Assembly: GCA_012295275.1 (NCBI GenBank)
Contig: CM022667.1
Span: forward strand, 19,218,410 to 19,258,409
Direction of reading: 5' to 3'
DNA length: 40,000 bases
Source: Chrysomallon squamiferum
Taxonomy: Eukaryota; Mollusca; Gastropoda; Neomphalida; Peltospiridae
Numbering within the stretch: position 1 is the first letter of the stretch; every line of letters starts with the position of its first letter. Both the position numbers and the translations under genes were made by a program. The notes below the pieces were generated by a model. That model saw only the letters and a program-made list of their open reading frames with translations. It made no database searches and was not told where the DNA came from. Below, piece by piece: positions 13,725 to 28,930 of the stretch.

Positions 13725-14622
13725 ACTGCAACTCAACGTGGACATCAATGGCAGGAGAAATAACGAGTCCTGCGTACCCCAGCAAGTACTACCCGAACCT
13801 GTTCTGTGTGGTGACGATTGTACTACCAGCAGACTACAGAATCATCCTCACACCGGTAGACCTCGACTTCCCCGGTCGAGACTCTGAGTCGTGTGATGAT
13901 GACGAAGACTTCATAACGATCGAGGACGCCAGCGTAAACCGCTCGGTTGTCAGATGGTGCAGACGGGAGCAGACGTCGGCGAAGTTCGAGTCGAGCAGAT
14001 CTTCCATTGTGATCACGTTCGCGTCAGACCACGTGCGCGAGGGGAGGGGTTTCCGACTGGTATACCTCGGGATCGTGTCGTGCAAGAACCAGACGTACAA
14101 CACGACCCGAGGTGTTGTCGACAGCATCAACTTCCCGCAGCACTACCCGAACTCCCAGCACTGTTTCTACACGATCAGCACCAACTACAGCGTCATCGAG
14201 CTCGAGTTCGAGCGCTTCCACACCGAGTCGACGGCGGATCGCGGCCTGAGAGGGAGCCTCTGCGACCGAGACTACGTCGAGATCTACGTGGGCAACGAAA
14301 ACCACCGCGTCTGCGGCAACTGGACCGGCAGGGAGCACCTGCTGCTGTTTCGGTCGTTCGGGAACAAGATCGTGTTCAAGTTCGTGTCGGACGAGCAGGA
14401 GACTCGCTCTGGTTTCTACGGCTCATGGCGCGTGGTGGAGAAGAGTCACGTGACGGAATGCTTGTCGCAGATCCTGGACACAGAAAACCACAGGTTCGAG
14501 ATCCTGTTCACCTCGCAGACCTGGGGGGACGGGGAGTTCGACTGCCGGTCACGCGGGGGTCACCTGGCCAAGATCGCCGACATCGCTACTCAGATTCTGC
14601 TCACTGAACATCTTCTCGAGAG
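13725..14622 (+). CDS. Receptor exon 6: CUB2, CUB3 and start of CTLD1
   Basis: A single 898-bp exon, conspicuously GC-rich in AT-rich surroundings, phase 1 to 2, between CTCTTTCAG and GTGAAA. CUB2 runs from DCNST through SPAYPSKYYPNLFC and SCDDDEDFITI to GFRLVYLG. CUB3 runs from SCKNQTYNTT through NFPQHYPNSQHC, CDRDYVEIYVG, CGNWTG to GFYGSWRVVE. Both keep four Cys and the acidic/Asp residues typical of Ca2+-binding CUBs. After ECLSQIL the C-type lectin fold begins, with TWGDGEFDCRSRGGHLAKI, the W/A-x-x-x-C-x-x-x-G-G-x-L-A-x-I signature. Confidence 0.95.
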
Positions 14623-14635
14623 GTGAAACCTTCAT

Positions 14636-14967
14636 CTGCACACACACACACACGTGTGTTCATACATTCATACATACAGAGATATCAGCGTACATAACAT
14701 ACAGACAGACAGACAGGGAAACGCACAGAAACATACATTCATACACACACACACATATACACACACACATACATACAGAGATATCAGCGTACATAACATA
14801 CAGACAGACAGAGAGACGCACAGAAACATACATTCATACACACACACACACACACACATGTGTGTTCATACATTCATACATACAGAGATGTCAGCGTACA
14901 TAACATACAGACAGACAGGGAGATGTACAGAAACAAACATTCATACACACACACACACACAGACACT

Positions 14968-15008
<41 letters not shown>

Positions 15009-15010
15009 AA
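14636..15010. repeat. Minisatellite, unit about 100 bp, in intron 6
   Basis: Three copies share CAGAGATATCAGCGTACATA, then ACATACAGACAGACAG, a CGCACAGAAACATA-type segment and a CA tract. The cores start near 14678, 14776 and 14883. The array starts about 14 bp after the exon 6 donor. His/Thr-rich frames are artefacts of it. Confidence 0.9.
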
Positions 15011-16927
15011 GGGCCAGATTAAGCTGGTCTAAGCCTTCAGCATAAAGACGTAAAGATGAAGAAAACAAATCCTCAACCACCACCCGCAAAAGATAATAAA
15101 TAAATAAATAAATAAATAAATATAAAATAAAATAAAAAATAAAAATATAAACAGTAAGACAATACTATTTACTTCCATAGACAAGTAGTTCATTTCTTTT
15201 TTCTCCTACTTGCTATACAGCCAGATCTCACACTTCAATAATAATATTACTTAAATACCAGTTTCAGAATTTAAAAGTTAAAAACCTTCAGTTTAATAGT
15301 AATGTTTTTTACTTTTAGCATGAGCAAATTTTCTGATGATGCTAGAAATGAACATTTTTAGCAGAAATTTATTTTCAGTTATTATTGTTATGAGAGTGTT
15401 CAGTTAGTTTTACGTGTCAGAGAGACCAACAGAGTGTGTGTATGCGCGCGCGTGTGTTTAGTGTGTGATTGTGCTGTTTGTGTGTGTTTCTGACTGTGAG
15501 TTCAGACTATACGTATGTGTGTATGTGTGTACGTATGTGTGTTTATGTTAACATATTATCATAACACCGTATGCTTGGGGAGATATGTTCGCTAACTACT
15601 TTAATTTGTTATTATTTTTCATTACACATTCCTTTATGTTTTTGTTTTTCTTACAATTAACGAAATCAATAGAAATCAATAGACTGAGTGCCAGCAAATA
15701 TTTTAATTAGCTGTTTATTCATTATATCATTTTAAAATAAGTTAATCAACAACAACAACAACAACAGCAATCATGAAGACGGTGGTAATGATCATTATAA
15801 TGAATATGATGGGTGCAATGATGATGTTGATGATAATAATGATAGCGATGATAATGATGGTAATGATATTAATGATGATTATTTTTGAGGAGTATAGGAC
15901 TGAGATTGTTAACTTGTAAGATAAATTCCCGTTCTAGATAGTAACTCACGCTTTATATATCAGCAAATAAAGTCTGTGTATTACATTTTTCAGTCTGCAT
16001 ATGAAATATCTTTGGCAGCTAACTGAAAAAAACTGTGTCTGTTCTCCTCATGTATTAACTGCAAGGTCCTTAACTACTTACAAATTTTTATATATATATA
16101 TATATATATATAACTCAATAAAACAGTAAATTAAAATAGTTATGTTGAAGGCATCATTAAATTATTATTATTAATTTTTTCCCCTCTCTTTCTGTTTGAA
16201 TATACTGATAATGTACATGGAGAGATATCAGTTTTTGATAAAATAACGTAAATAAACTCACGAATTACAAAATTTTCGAAATACGACACGTGTGTTAATT
16301 GTATGATTATGAAAACTACGCGAGTTAACGGAAAATAATCATACATTTAGACTGTGACAGATCTTGTTCGTACACAGAAATAGACACAGGTTCGATTTTT
16401 ATATTTTTTTTAACCTGTCATTATTTTCTTACAGTTATAAGTAGCAGGCTCGGTTTCTGGTGTAATATTTCAACGGCTGAAAACATCGATGATTCATTCT
16501 TATTTTGTAATGAACTGTTTACACAAACTCCTGTATTAATATACGTATCTGGTAATATATGGAAGGGTTGTGGACTTTGTGGGTAGGTGCGATTAAATGT
16601 AACTGAGTTAATATCGTGTTACTGTCGTGTAATTTGGGTTAACAGGTGTTTTTAAATTAGAAACTTGTACTTGAGGGTTTTGTCATTGCAAAATTTCGAA
16701 CAGTGAACCTTTTCTACTCCATTTAACAAAGAAGTGTTTAAACGCACATAAACAGAAACATTTCTTGTTGTTTGTTTTCTTTATGTTTTGACCACATCTC
16801 CCTCACTATTAAAAAAACATTATAAACAATAATATAATCGTATACATATATTCAAATGTCGTCGCGGTTCAAAATACAGTAGTAGTAGAGTACTTGCGCA
16901 AGAAGTAGTGGCGGTAGTAGTAGCAGC

Positions 16928-16997
<70 letters not shown>

Positions 16998-17180
16998 AAG
17001 ATGATAATGATGATAAATATAATAACCGAGAACACTGTTCTTTCTCCCATATGAGTTTATATAAAATCAAGTCTATAGATTTACCGTGTGATACCAATGA
17101 TTCCACTATATCACACGGTACTGTGTATATTGTTATATAACATGCAGACAATACACGGGGTATGTGATGTTTGGTTTCAG
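15011..17180 (+). other. Receptor intron 6, remainder
   Basis: AT-rich sequence with TAAA units (15097-15150), a GAT-rich block (15770-15880), TA tract (16090-16112) and a TAG/CAG trinucleotide tract (about 16875-16997). No coding signal. Confidence 0.6.
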
Positions 17181-17281
17181 TAACTGCAGCAGGACAATCG
17201 ACACGTTCTGGATCGGAGCCAATGATCGGCAGTTTGAATCAGACTTCTACTGGACAGACGGGTCGAAGGTTTCGTACACAA
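17181..17281 (+). CDS. Receptor exon 7: CTLD1, middle
   Basis: 101 bp between GGTTTCAG and GTAAGT, phase 2 to 1. It encodes NCSRTIDTFWIGANDRQF and FYWTDGSKVSYT, the WIG motif and F-x-W-x-DGS-x-(V/L)-x-(Y/F) segment of C-type lectin domains. It lies 2.6 kb after exon 6 and 3.1 kb before exon 8, in repeat-filled introns. Confidence 0.92.
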
Positions 17282-19277
17282 GTAAGTGTGTGCTGTATAG
17301 TCTCTTTTAAGTAAGTCTGTATTGAATAAGTCTGTGTTAAATCTGTATTTAGTTAATCTGTATTAAATAAGTCTGTATTATGTAAATATGTATGAAGTTA
17401 GTGTGTATTAAGTAAATATTTATTCAGTAAGTGTATTAAGTGTATTAAGTTCTTCTGTATTTTGTACAGTTTGTATTACGTTAAGTCTGAATTAACTAAA
17501 GTTTGTGTTACGTTAATTTTATGTTCATTAAAGTCTGTATTAACTAAAGTTTCTATTATGTTAAGTCTGTATTGTCTGTTTTACGTTAAATCTGTGTTAT
17601 GTAAAGTCTGTATTAGCAAAATTCAATATTACGTAAACTGTATATTACGTATTACGTATCACAAAGTCTGTATTAAGAATAGTCTGTTTTCCGTAAAGTC
17701 TGTGTTACAGATAATCTATATTACGTATAGTATTATATTTAATGTAATAATATATTAGTTTGTAATTAAATAGAGATTCTACTGAATTCAATTTGTATGA
17801 AGCAAAGTCTGTGTTAGGTACAGTCAATGTTAAGTATAGTCTGTGTTAAATAAAGTTTGTTTTAACTTCAGTCTGTATTAAATGTAATCTATGTTACTTT
17901 TAACTGAAATCTCTGAAGTTTTTCAATAATATTTGAATAATGGAAAATGTCTGAAGGAGAACTGAATCTTTTTTAAATAATAAAATAATAGATACTCTGT
18001 ATTTTTCACATGTAAATAAAAATGTCATTCTCTGTTCTGGAAAACATTATCAAGTCACTCTTTTTACTGATTTTTTATTTATTTATTTGTTTGTTTGTTT
18101 GTTGTTGTTTGTTTGTTGTTGTTGTTTATTTATTTGTTTGTTTATTTGTTTGTTGTTGTTTTTGGTTTATCTGTTTATTGTTTGTTTATTTGTTTATTTG
18201 TTTGTTTATTGTTTGTTTGTTTTGTTGATGTTTTTTTTTATTTATCTGTTTTGTTTGTTTGTTTGTTTATTTATTTATTTGTTGTTTGTTTGTTTATTTT
18301 CTTCATCTTTGTGTGTGCTGGCCTTGAATGAATAGTTTCATACCATCTCTCACAGTTCAAGTCACATCTTAGTTTCTCATTGTGTTTTTCCGACTCTTTG
18401 TGAAGTTCAGAAGTCACTGACTAAGCAGACACATTTTTCAGTTTGGTGTTTTAGTTATAAAATCAATTCAGTGTATGCACTGACTGATTAAGAATGACAA
18501 GGATGACACACGTAAAAGATTTAAAACAAACAGTAATCACGAAACTCTTATTGGCGTGGTATTAGTATCAATCAAAGACGAACTATTTTCATAACAGTAC
18601 ACTTCTCAGATAGTATTACTCTTTAATCCATGTTTGCACTAAAGATACATTAAACTTCCTATGTTTTTAACCCAATACGTTTATTGCTGGTTTTAACAGT
18701 AACAAATTATTGACGTATTGAAATACTCAAATTTCTTTACGATTCGAGTCGCAGATTTGAACTTCTTGTACTTAGCGATATCATTTTAGAGTTTTACTTC
18801 GTTTTATTACTGTCAGGTTAGTTATCATTTGAAAAAAAATCTATTTGTCAAGCTAAAAGTACGTTTATTTTAAGTCCAAATTCATGATATCAAATATTTT
18901 CATTTCATTTCGTTGCTAAATATAATTCGACAGTCCAGGCTACAGATTGATAAAACTTCATCGGAACTTCGTTGCATGTAATAGTAATAATTACGTTTCT
19001 TTAAAAAAAAAAAACCAATGCATTCTAAAATTTAAAACAGCGTTTATGGATTTTATTTAAACATGTTAGCTTAACCAGTACAATCAGCCAGTACTGAGTT
19101 AAAGAATTTTTTTTTTTTTTTTTTTTTTTTTTTTCTGTTGTCAGATAATGGGAAATAAAATAACAATTTTTGTTCTAGTCGTGTTCAAGTGAAATAAATT
19201 TTAAAATATTATAAATATTCTCTTTTTTATTTTCATTGTATCTCCGATTTCATTTGTTACTGTGTACAAGTGTAAAA

Positions 19278-19321
<44 letters not shown>

Positions 19322-19342
19322 TGATATGTGCGTGAATATATG

Positions 19343-19376
<34 letters not shown>

Positions 19377-19430
19377 TGTATGTATGTATGTATGTATGTA
19401 TGTATGTATGTATGTATGTATGTATGTATG

Positions 19431-19461
<31 letters not shown>

Positions 19462-20384
19462 TCCTAAAAATAAAGGTACGTTTTCGAGTGACAGTGACTC
19501 AACAAATGAATGCTTATGAATACGTATTATTCTTTGTTGAAATGTTTCCTACTGTATAATTCAACATGTTTTTCATTCGTAATCATTATTTATCTGCATA
19601 ATCATAAACGTATCTTTATAATCAATTACGTTTGTTAATTAATCATTTAAACCACCTTTACTAACATTTAAGCGTAATCAAATAAGTTTATTTAACTGTT
19701 CATCAATCTTTGCTAATAATTAAGTATAACGAGTTATTTATTTTTACAATCAGTTAAATTTGCGTAATTATATACACAACGTTTTTGACGATTAAGTAAA
19801 ACATAATTTGGTTTGTATGCTCTCGTGATATCAAACCATACATAAAAACTCAAAGCAGACACTCCGCTTTGAACTTTACTAATTAAAAAAGTATTGTTAA
19901 GAAAATCGTTTGAGATACCCTTCTGTTGTTCATAAAAGTTATTTTTATTATTTTAATCCATTACTTCTGTGAACTCATTTTTACTGGTCATTTTAATGTC
20001 ATATTTAAGTTTATCTACAGTTTATTTTAAAAAAGAAAACGATAATCTGTTTCAGAGATTAATGCATTATGTTCTGATATATCGTTATTAATTGTAGTAT
20101 CATCTGTCTACATCGGTTTAATAGTCATGTTTTTTTTTATATTTTATATACAAATATACTTTGATTGCTTTTCATCTGTACCTTTATTCGCATTTTTGAT
20201 CAAGATTTAATGTATTTTACAATAATGTTTTTAATACAACATGTGTTTCCTCATTTATTTTCAGGAGTACATCTATAAGTTTGTGAAATAAATATGTTCT
20301 ATTATATCATTCTTTCTCTTGCTTATATATTTAAATATAATTAATGATTATTCGTTTCTCTCTAGACTGATTTTCTTTTCTCAG
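17282..20384 (+). other. Receptor intron 7
   Basis: 3.1 kb. It contains a degenerate repeat of a GTCTGTATTA-AGTAA-like unit (17290-17900), TTTG/TTTA units (18070-18300), poly-T (19107-19134), (TG)n (19289-19318) and a TATG tetranucleotide array (about 19345-19460). Long frames here are repeat translations. No exon seen. Confidence 0.65.
19345..19460. repeat. (TATG)n tetranucleotide array
   Basis: Nearly 30 uninterrupted TATG units, following a (TG)n tract. Translates to repeating Met-Tyr-Val-Cys, which explains the open frames on the plus strand. Confidence 0.97.
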
Positions 20385-20575
20385 GCTGGTTTGGGTGAAC
20401 TACAACAACGCTAACAGTGAACCCAGTGACGACGGTTTCAGTAAAGAAGATTGCGTAGAGCTGAGAAAACGATTCAGATACCCGAACAAGGGAGAAGGGA
20501 TGACAAACACATTTTACTGGAATGACAGAGACTGCATGGCTAAAAATCCTTACATATGTCAGTGTTACAAAGATG
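20385..20575 (+). CDS. Receptor exon 8: CTLD1, C-terminal part (one frame break near start)
   Basis: Acceptor TTCTCAG, donor GTAGGA. It carries WVNYNNANSEPSDDG, EDCVELRK, FYWNDRDC and NPYICQC. EPS sits at the EPN/QPD position, and with WND it gives the Ca2+/sugar site of mannose-type lectins, so Ca2+-dependent binding is plausible. Exon 7 ends in phase 1, but this frame needs a start in phase 2. Adding one base in TTTGGG (20390-20395) repairs the join, giving a YTSW core. Confidence 0.87.
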
Positions 20576-20703
20576 GTAGGATTATTACGTTGTAGGAATT
20601 ATTCATATTTCTGTTGTTGTTTGTTTTGGTTTGGTTGATTGGTAGATTTAGTCTGCCAATCAGTCGATCTTAGTCGAAATGATTGTACATTAGAAGTGTT
20701 TCT

Positions 20704-20707
<4 letters not shown>

Positions 20708-20777
<70 letters not shown>

Positions 20778-20812
20778 GAAAGAGAGACAGACAGACAGAC
20801 AGAGAAAGAGAC

Positions 20813-20903
<91 letters not shown>

Positions 20904-20970
20904 CAGACACAGAGAGACAGACAGACAGACAGAGAGAGAGAGAGACACAGAGAGAGAGAGACAGACAGAC
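20708..20970. repeat. GA/GACA compound microsatellite filling intron 8
   Basis: (GA)n at 20708-20757, GACA and GAAAGA units, then (GA)n at about 20816-20899 and GACA/GACAC units. It occupies well over half of the 450-bp intron between exons 8 and 9, leaving about 55 bp before the acceptor. The transcribed strand orientation gives a purine-only RNA. Confidence 0.95.
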
Positions 20971-21025
20971 ACACACAAATAGACAGAAGATATAGTAAGA
21001 CTGATACGCAGTGTTTCACTTGAAG

Positions 21026-21227
21026 GTAGAGGACCGCGTCCTGAGAAGAAGCCGGAATGCAATCAGACAGTGAGTCTGACAAACTCGACTGACTCGTTTG
21101 TTCTCGAGAGTCCGAACCACCCCAACACCTACCCCGACTTCCTCGACTGCTACGTCCTGATCAAAGCTCCAAAACACCACAACGTCATCTTCGAGTTCAC
21201 ACAGTTTAACGTGGAAAGTGATGAAAG
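21026..21227 (+). CDS. Receptor exon 9: CUB4, first half
   Basis: Acceptor TTGAAG (weak tract), donor GTCTGT, phase 1 to 2. A short Pro/Lys linker (GPRPEKKPEC) leads into CNQTVSLTN, LESPNHPNTYPDFLDCYV and VIFEFTQFNVESDE, the CUB N-terminal half with Cys1, Cys2 and the F-x-x-F strand. The intron before it is almost wholly GA microsatellite. Confidence 0.9.
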
Positions 21228-21710
21228 GTCTGTATTATCATTATCATCATCATCATCATCATCAACATCACCATCGTTATCATTGTCATCAGCAACACAT
21301 TATCACTGTTGTTGTTGTTGTTGTTTTAACAGCACTTTTTCTGCTCTCGTTATTCTCATTTACTCTGTTAAATGGTCAGAATTGCGTGCAGGACTTTTAA
21401 AGATATAAAACCGTCGTGTTCTTGCGTAATCGTGTTCGTCGTTGTTGTCGTTCAGTATCTAACCATTATCATTATCATTCAGTATCTAACCATTATCATT
21501 ATCATTCAGTATCAGTTACGTTAGAATCGGCATCATCATTAACGTCATCGTCCTTGCTTTCATTTTTGATCAGTTAACTTTTATCATTCAGTTTTGTTTT
21601 TATACATGATTATGTTTAGCTACATACGGATTTTTTTTTTAGTTATGATTATCAAAATTCAATGGTTATTTCGTTCAAAGACAAACTCTTTGTTTTTGTT
21701 GTCGTTGTAG
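21228..21710 (+). other. Receptor intron 9
   Basis: ATC/ATT units (21237-21300), a TTG tract (21309-21326) and a tandem CATTATCATTATCATTCAG-type repeat near 21460-21510. The acceptor tract is TTG/TCG-rich. Confidence 0.6.
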
Positions 21711-21907
21711 CTGTCGCTATGATTTCTTATCACTGTCGCCCTATCCGTGGAGTGCCAACGTCACCGGAAGTAGGATGTGCGGAAACTGGACCGGCAGAAC
21801 GAAGCTGTTGCGAAGGGAGATTTCAAGTTCGTTTGTCTTCGTCAGATTCACTTCCGACCACTCTCTCGCCTTCCCTGGCTTCCGGGCCGTGGTCTCTCTA
21901 CAAGATG
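21711..21907 (+). CDS. Receptor exon 10: CUB4, second half
   Basis: Acceptor CGTTGTAG, donor GTGCGT, phase 2 to 1, giving SCRYDFLSLS at the junction. Then NVTGSRMCGNWTGRTKLL, VFVRFTSDHS and GFRAVVSLQ follow: Cys3, Y-D-(F/Y), Cys4-G, the FTSD turn and the GF-x-A strand. MCGNWTGR nearly repeats CGNWTGRE of CUB3, suggesting origin of these modules by duplication. N-glycosylation site NVT. Confidence 0.92.
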
Positions 21908-22160
21908 GTGCGTAGATTGTTTGTCTGTCTGTTTGTCTGTCTGTCTGTCAGTATTTCTGTTTATCGGCCTGTCCGTATGGCTGTTTGCCTATCTGTTGTT
22001 GGTTTTTTCACATTCTTCTTTGTGTTTTCATTATTTTTCACCTTCCTTGATTTTTCTTTCTGTCTGTTCGTTCGTTCTTCTATTCACTTGTCCGCGTGGC
22101 TCTATATTTAGAGGTGATTATTTTGTATGTATCTTTTTCTTTGTGGTACTTCAAGCAGAA

Positions 22161-22288
<128 letters not shown>

Positions 22289-22494
22289 GATATCTAAGTA
22301 TATGTTTAATTGTTAAACAGTTACTTGGTTTTATTTTTAATCTTTTTGTCTTTAATCCTCACAAACAGCTAATAAACATTTATATATATACTCCCAGAGT
22401 ACCTGTCTCGTTGACATACCTGAATACTTAATCTACCTGTGTGTTTTAATTAACATTTAAGCCTAATCTTCTTTTCTTTCATTTATCAAATAAG

Positions 22495-22671
22495 CTACAT
22501 ACATCAACACATCCGGTCTTGTCGACTCCTCACTGAATATTACTAACGTTCAACTTCCGGCCCAGTACGTCGATGCGGAAGTGACGTGCAATCAATACGG
22601 ATCTCGTCTCTGTCAAATGGATTCGCAGCAGGAGATAGTGTATATGACGTCACTGCTGCCTAGCAACAAAG
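22495..22671 (+). CDS. Receptor exon 11: CTLD2, N-terminal part
   Basis: Acceptor ATAAG, donor GTGGAG, phase 1 to 1. It encodes a linker with NIT, then QYVDAEVTCNQYGSRLCQMD followed by a helix-like SQQEIVYMTSLL. This corresponds to the A-x-x-x-C-x-x-x-G-x-x-L segment of a second C-type lectin domain. Confidence 0.82.
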
Positions 22672-23579
22672 GTGGAGTATTTATACGTCGTAGACTTGGG
22701 TTCAAGGTTGGGATGTTTTTGTTTAGAGATGACAGCCAATACTTCACAGACACTAATATGCTAATTGATGTACTGTCACTGATATGCTAATTGATGTACT
22801 GCCACTGATACCCTGAATCATTTGCTGTCACTAAAATGTATTTCCGTAACAATGCTAAGTTCTGGTATTGTATCTCGGTAATTATCACTAAGATTTCAGC
22901 TAATATTGTAGTTTATTGATAACCTATTTATAATATTTTAACGGCTCCTGCCACTAACATACCAACTCTCTTATTTCTAGTAATAATAATAATAATATTA
23001 TGCATATTATGTTATCTTGTTATCATTAATGTCTATTAATTTCCCTAAAAATGCTTATTCACTAATTTTCATAACATTCCGGTTTTGGGTTTTTTTTTTG
23101 TTTTGTTTTGTTTTGTTTTCTGTTCTTATTAAATTTATAACCAGTTCTCATTAACATTATTATAACCATTGTTATCATTCATATGCAAAATATTTTTCTT
23201 TCAGTAATTTTCTGTTTTTGACTGATTACAGACGTAACTCTGTAAATTAAAAACAAACTAATAACACGAGTAATATTAATTTGACCCTTCGTGATTCCGA
23301 GTAGACAGGAGGCTGTGAATTAATGAAAAAAAATAAAAATAAAAAAATAATTAATATTTAAAATTAAGTAATTTTACGCTTAGTGATTTTGAAAATGTTT
23401 GTTTTAAGACTTAACGCCGAAAATGTCATACCTAATTATCAGAGAAAAAAAAGAAAGGTTTACGTGAAAAAAAAGAAAAACCTCGTTACTTTTAATTAAC
23501 ACGCAAGTTTTTGCTAATAGAGGTAATCATGATGTTAATTAGGGGTTGTCTGAAAACGGATAATTAATTGATTTTTCAG
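22672..23579 (+). other. Receptor intron 11
   Basis: AT-rich unique sequence with a short direct repeat near 22755-22800 (TGCTAATTGATGTACTG twice) and T- and A-rich runs. No coding signal. Confidence 0.6.
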
Positions 23580-23630
23580 ATATTTGGCAAATGTGGCTGG
23601 AGAAAGACAAAGAAAATAAAAGTGTATCCA
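23580..23630 (+). CDS. Receptor exon 12: CTLD2, WI-strand micro-exon
   Basis: A 51-bp exon between GATTTTTCAG and GTGAGT, phase 1 to 1. It reads IWQMWLEKDKENKSVS, occupying the place of the WIG strand. Its length is a multiple of three and both phases are equal, so it can be skipped without loss of frame. Confidence 0.72.
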
Positions 23631-23769
23631 GTGAGTTTTGTTCTCTTTACATACGTACAAACGTACATACATATACTGACCTATGTACATACGTACGTAT
23701 CTACTTACCTACCCACCTACATACATATATGATATAACTAAATATTTACACACATATATACATATACAT

Positions 23770-23900
23770 AATACATACATACATACATACATACATACAT
23801 ACATACATACATACATACATACATACATACATACATACATACATACATACATACATACATACATACATACATACTTACATACATACATACATACTTACAT
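23770..23900. repeat. (ACAT)n tetranucleotide array in intron 12
   Basis: About 30 ACAT units with two ACTT interruptions. Tyr/His/Ile-rich frames here are repeat artefacts. Confidence 0.96.
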
Positions 23901-24098
23901 AGGCCACATATACAGACAGACATTAATACGTGGTTATTACTAAAACATAACAGACACGTTCAAAACACATGCAGCAAAAGAATCAAAATAAAATTATCGG
24001 TCGAAAAAGCATTCCAATGCGTTCTGCTGTTAATGACAATAAACTAACGGTCGATAACACATTACACGCAGGTAATATAATATTTCGCTTGTTTTCAG

Positions 24099-24230
24099 GC
24101 TCGCTTTGTCCAGTTCTCCACGTGCAGGAAACGGTCCAGTTTGAAAACCTGACTTTCATGTCGTCTTACAAAGTGGCCTTTGTCTCGTGCGTGCATGAAC
24201 TTCCGTTTGTGTGCTGTAAGACAAAGAAAG
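24099..24230 (+). CDS. Receptor exon 13: CTLD2, C-terminal part
   Basis: Acceptor GTTTTCAG, donor GTATTA, phase 1 to 1. It encodes LCPVLHVQE, then VAFVSCVHELPFVCCKTKK, matching the terminal C-x(6-8)-(P/F)-(F/Y)-(I/V)-C segment of C-type lectins. It has no EPN/QPD and no WND triplet, so unlike CTLD1 this domain probably does not bind sugar through Ca2+. The frame stays open beyond the donor to about 24376, which I read as intron. Confidence 0.82.
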
Positions 24231-24510
24231 GTATTAGAGAGCTTGCTGAAAATAGAGCCAAATCGCGTACGCGTTGCTTTGTAGTCTGCGCGCGCGGTTT
24301 ACCCGCTTTCAGTACAAACGGTTCATGTTTAAATTACACTGTTTCACGAGATAATGAAATAACAGGTAGACATTAAAGAAATTCTTATACCTAGAAAGAA
24401 AATTAAAAAGGGATTAATTGCAAGTTAGGCAATTTATAGTATTCATTTTTTCTTATATTTTGTTCATTTAACTGAACTCATTTTTTGAATTTTACCTATC
24501 CTGATATAAT

Positions 24511-24513
<3 letters not shown>

Positions 24514-24594
<81 letters not shown>
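24514..24594. repeat. (CT)n microsatellite close to the exon 14 acceptor
   Basis: About 40 CT units ending 56 bp before the acceptor AG at 24649-24650, within branch-point range on the sense strand. Confidence 0.96.
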
Positions 24595-24598
<4 letters not shown>

Positions 24599-24650
24599 GT
24601 TTGTGTGTGAGACGATGTCTCTATCTTCAACTGTCTTGTTGTATTTTCAG

Positions 24651-25340
24651 ATAATGTTGAAACTATTCAGTTCTTTAATTCGTCAAGTGGTTCAATTTTC
24701 AATCCTGACATTCCAAATTCCACTTACTCAAACAACCAAAACACAACCTACGTCATCGAGGCCGAGCGTGAAAACAGAATTCTGCTGACCTTGGAGCACG
24801 TTGACCTCGAGTACCAGGACGACTGCCTCTACGACTACGTTTTGCTCACAAACACGACGTCAGACGGCCGCTACTGCCACCTTTCTCAGAAGCGACACCT
24901 TTTATCGCTCGATAACCAAATGACCTTGAACTTCGTTACCGATTATTCGATAACCAGTTCGGGTTTCGCTTTATCGTGGCGTTGGGTCGATGCTAATCAG
25001 TGTCACGTGACCATAGGCGCCAGCTTGGCGGGTAATGTTTCCAGTTTCAATTATCCTTACGCCTTTCCTGACCAAGTGAAATGTTTCACAGTTCTGCGAG
25101 CCGCCAAAGGAAACCGGCTCTTCGTCGAGTTTGCGTATATCAAGTTAAATGCTCGCGTCGGTTGTGGTCGAAGTCACGTGGATGTTTTCACAAACACAAA
25201 TGAACACCGCAGACTGTGCAGTGACACGAAAACCTATGTTTTCGACTTGACCTTCATCTCGGTTGAAAACGAAATGAAAATTGTCCTCGAATCGCCGGAA
25301 CTGGAAGAAACGGAAGGATTCGTGTTAACGTATAAAGAGA
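24651..25340 (+). CDS. Receptor exon 14: CUB5 and CUB6
   Basis: A 690-bp phase 1-1 exon between TATTTTCAG and GTAAGA. CUB5 (IFNPDIPNSTYSNN, ILLTLEHVDLEYQDDC, LYDYVLL, LNFVTDYS, GFALSWRW) lacks the Cys1-Cys2 pair but keeps Cys3-Cys4. CUB6 (QCHVTIGASLAG, SFNYPYAFPDQVKCF, VGCGRSHVDVF, RRLCS, EGFVLTYKE) has all four Cys. Several N-glycosylation sites (NSS, NST, NTT, NVS) occur. Confidence 0.93.
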
Positions 25341-28534
<3,194 letters not shown>

Positions 28535-28930
28535 TCACAATTCCAACTTTTCTACCGCCAAGAACTTTCAACATCAAACCTGGAACAAATCTGGAACTCA
28601 GAAGTCTGAACGCACCTCACGGATATCCCAAATTTCTTAAACAAACAATCGTACTCCGAGCTCCCATTGGCTACGTCATCGGCGTCAATTTCACAGTGCT
28701 GCAGCTAGCGCCGTCTACTTCCTGTACAAACGCCTCACTGGTTTTCGAAGACGTTTCGCTAAACAGACGTAAACCAATCGCAGCGTTGTGTGGTTTGGAA
28801 AACGACGGAAACACGTCACTTCCGGTGGTGTGGTCTGATCTAAATCGCTTGACTCTCACAATGAATTCTGATTGGAACTTGAAGTCGACGTTCAGAGAAA
28901 TTTATTCAGCTGACGTTTTTGCAGTCAGAG
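28535..28930 (+). CDS. Receptor exon 15: divergent CUB7
   Basis: 396 bp, acceptor CATTCTAG, donor GTTACT, phase 1 to 1. SLNAPHGYPKFLKQTIVL, VIGVNFTVLQLAPSTSC, LVFEDVSL, AALCG and RLTLTMNSDWN keep the CUB strand order and Cys3-Cys4. The first disulfide and the final GF-x-x-Y strand are lost. N-glycosylation sites NFT, NAS and NTS. The frame continues past the donor to about 28971 but loses domain character. Confidence 0.82.

Noticed and set aside
19236-19559. Met-Tyr-Val-Cys repeat protein
   Set aside because: Translation of the TATG array in intron 7.
20599-21082. Overlapping Ser-Leu and Arg-Glu repeat frames on both strands
   Set aside because: All derive from the GA/GACA array in intron 8.
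24231-24376. Extension of the CTLD2 frame past exon 13
   Set aside because: A donor GTATTA ends the exon in the correct phase, and the extension has no lectin or CUB content; read as intron.
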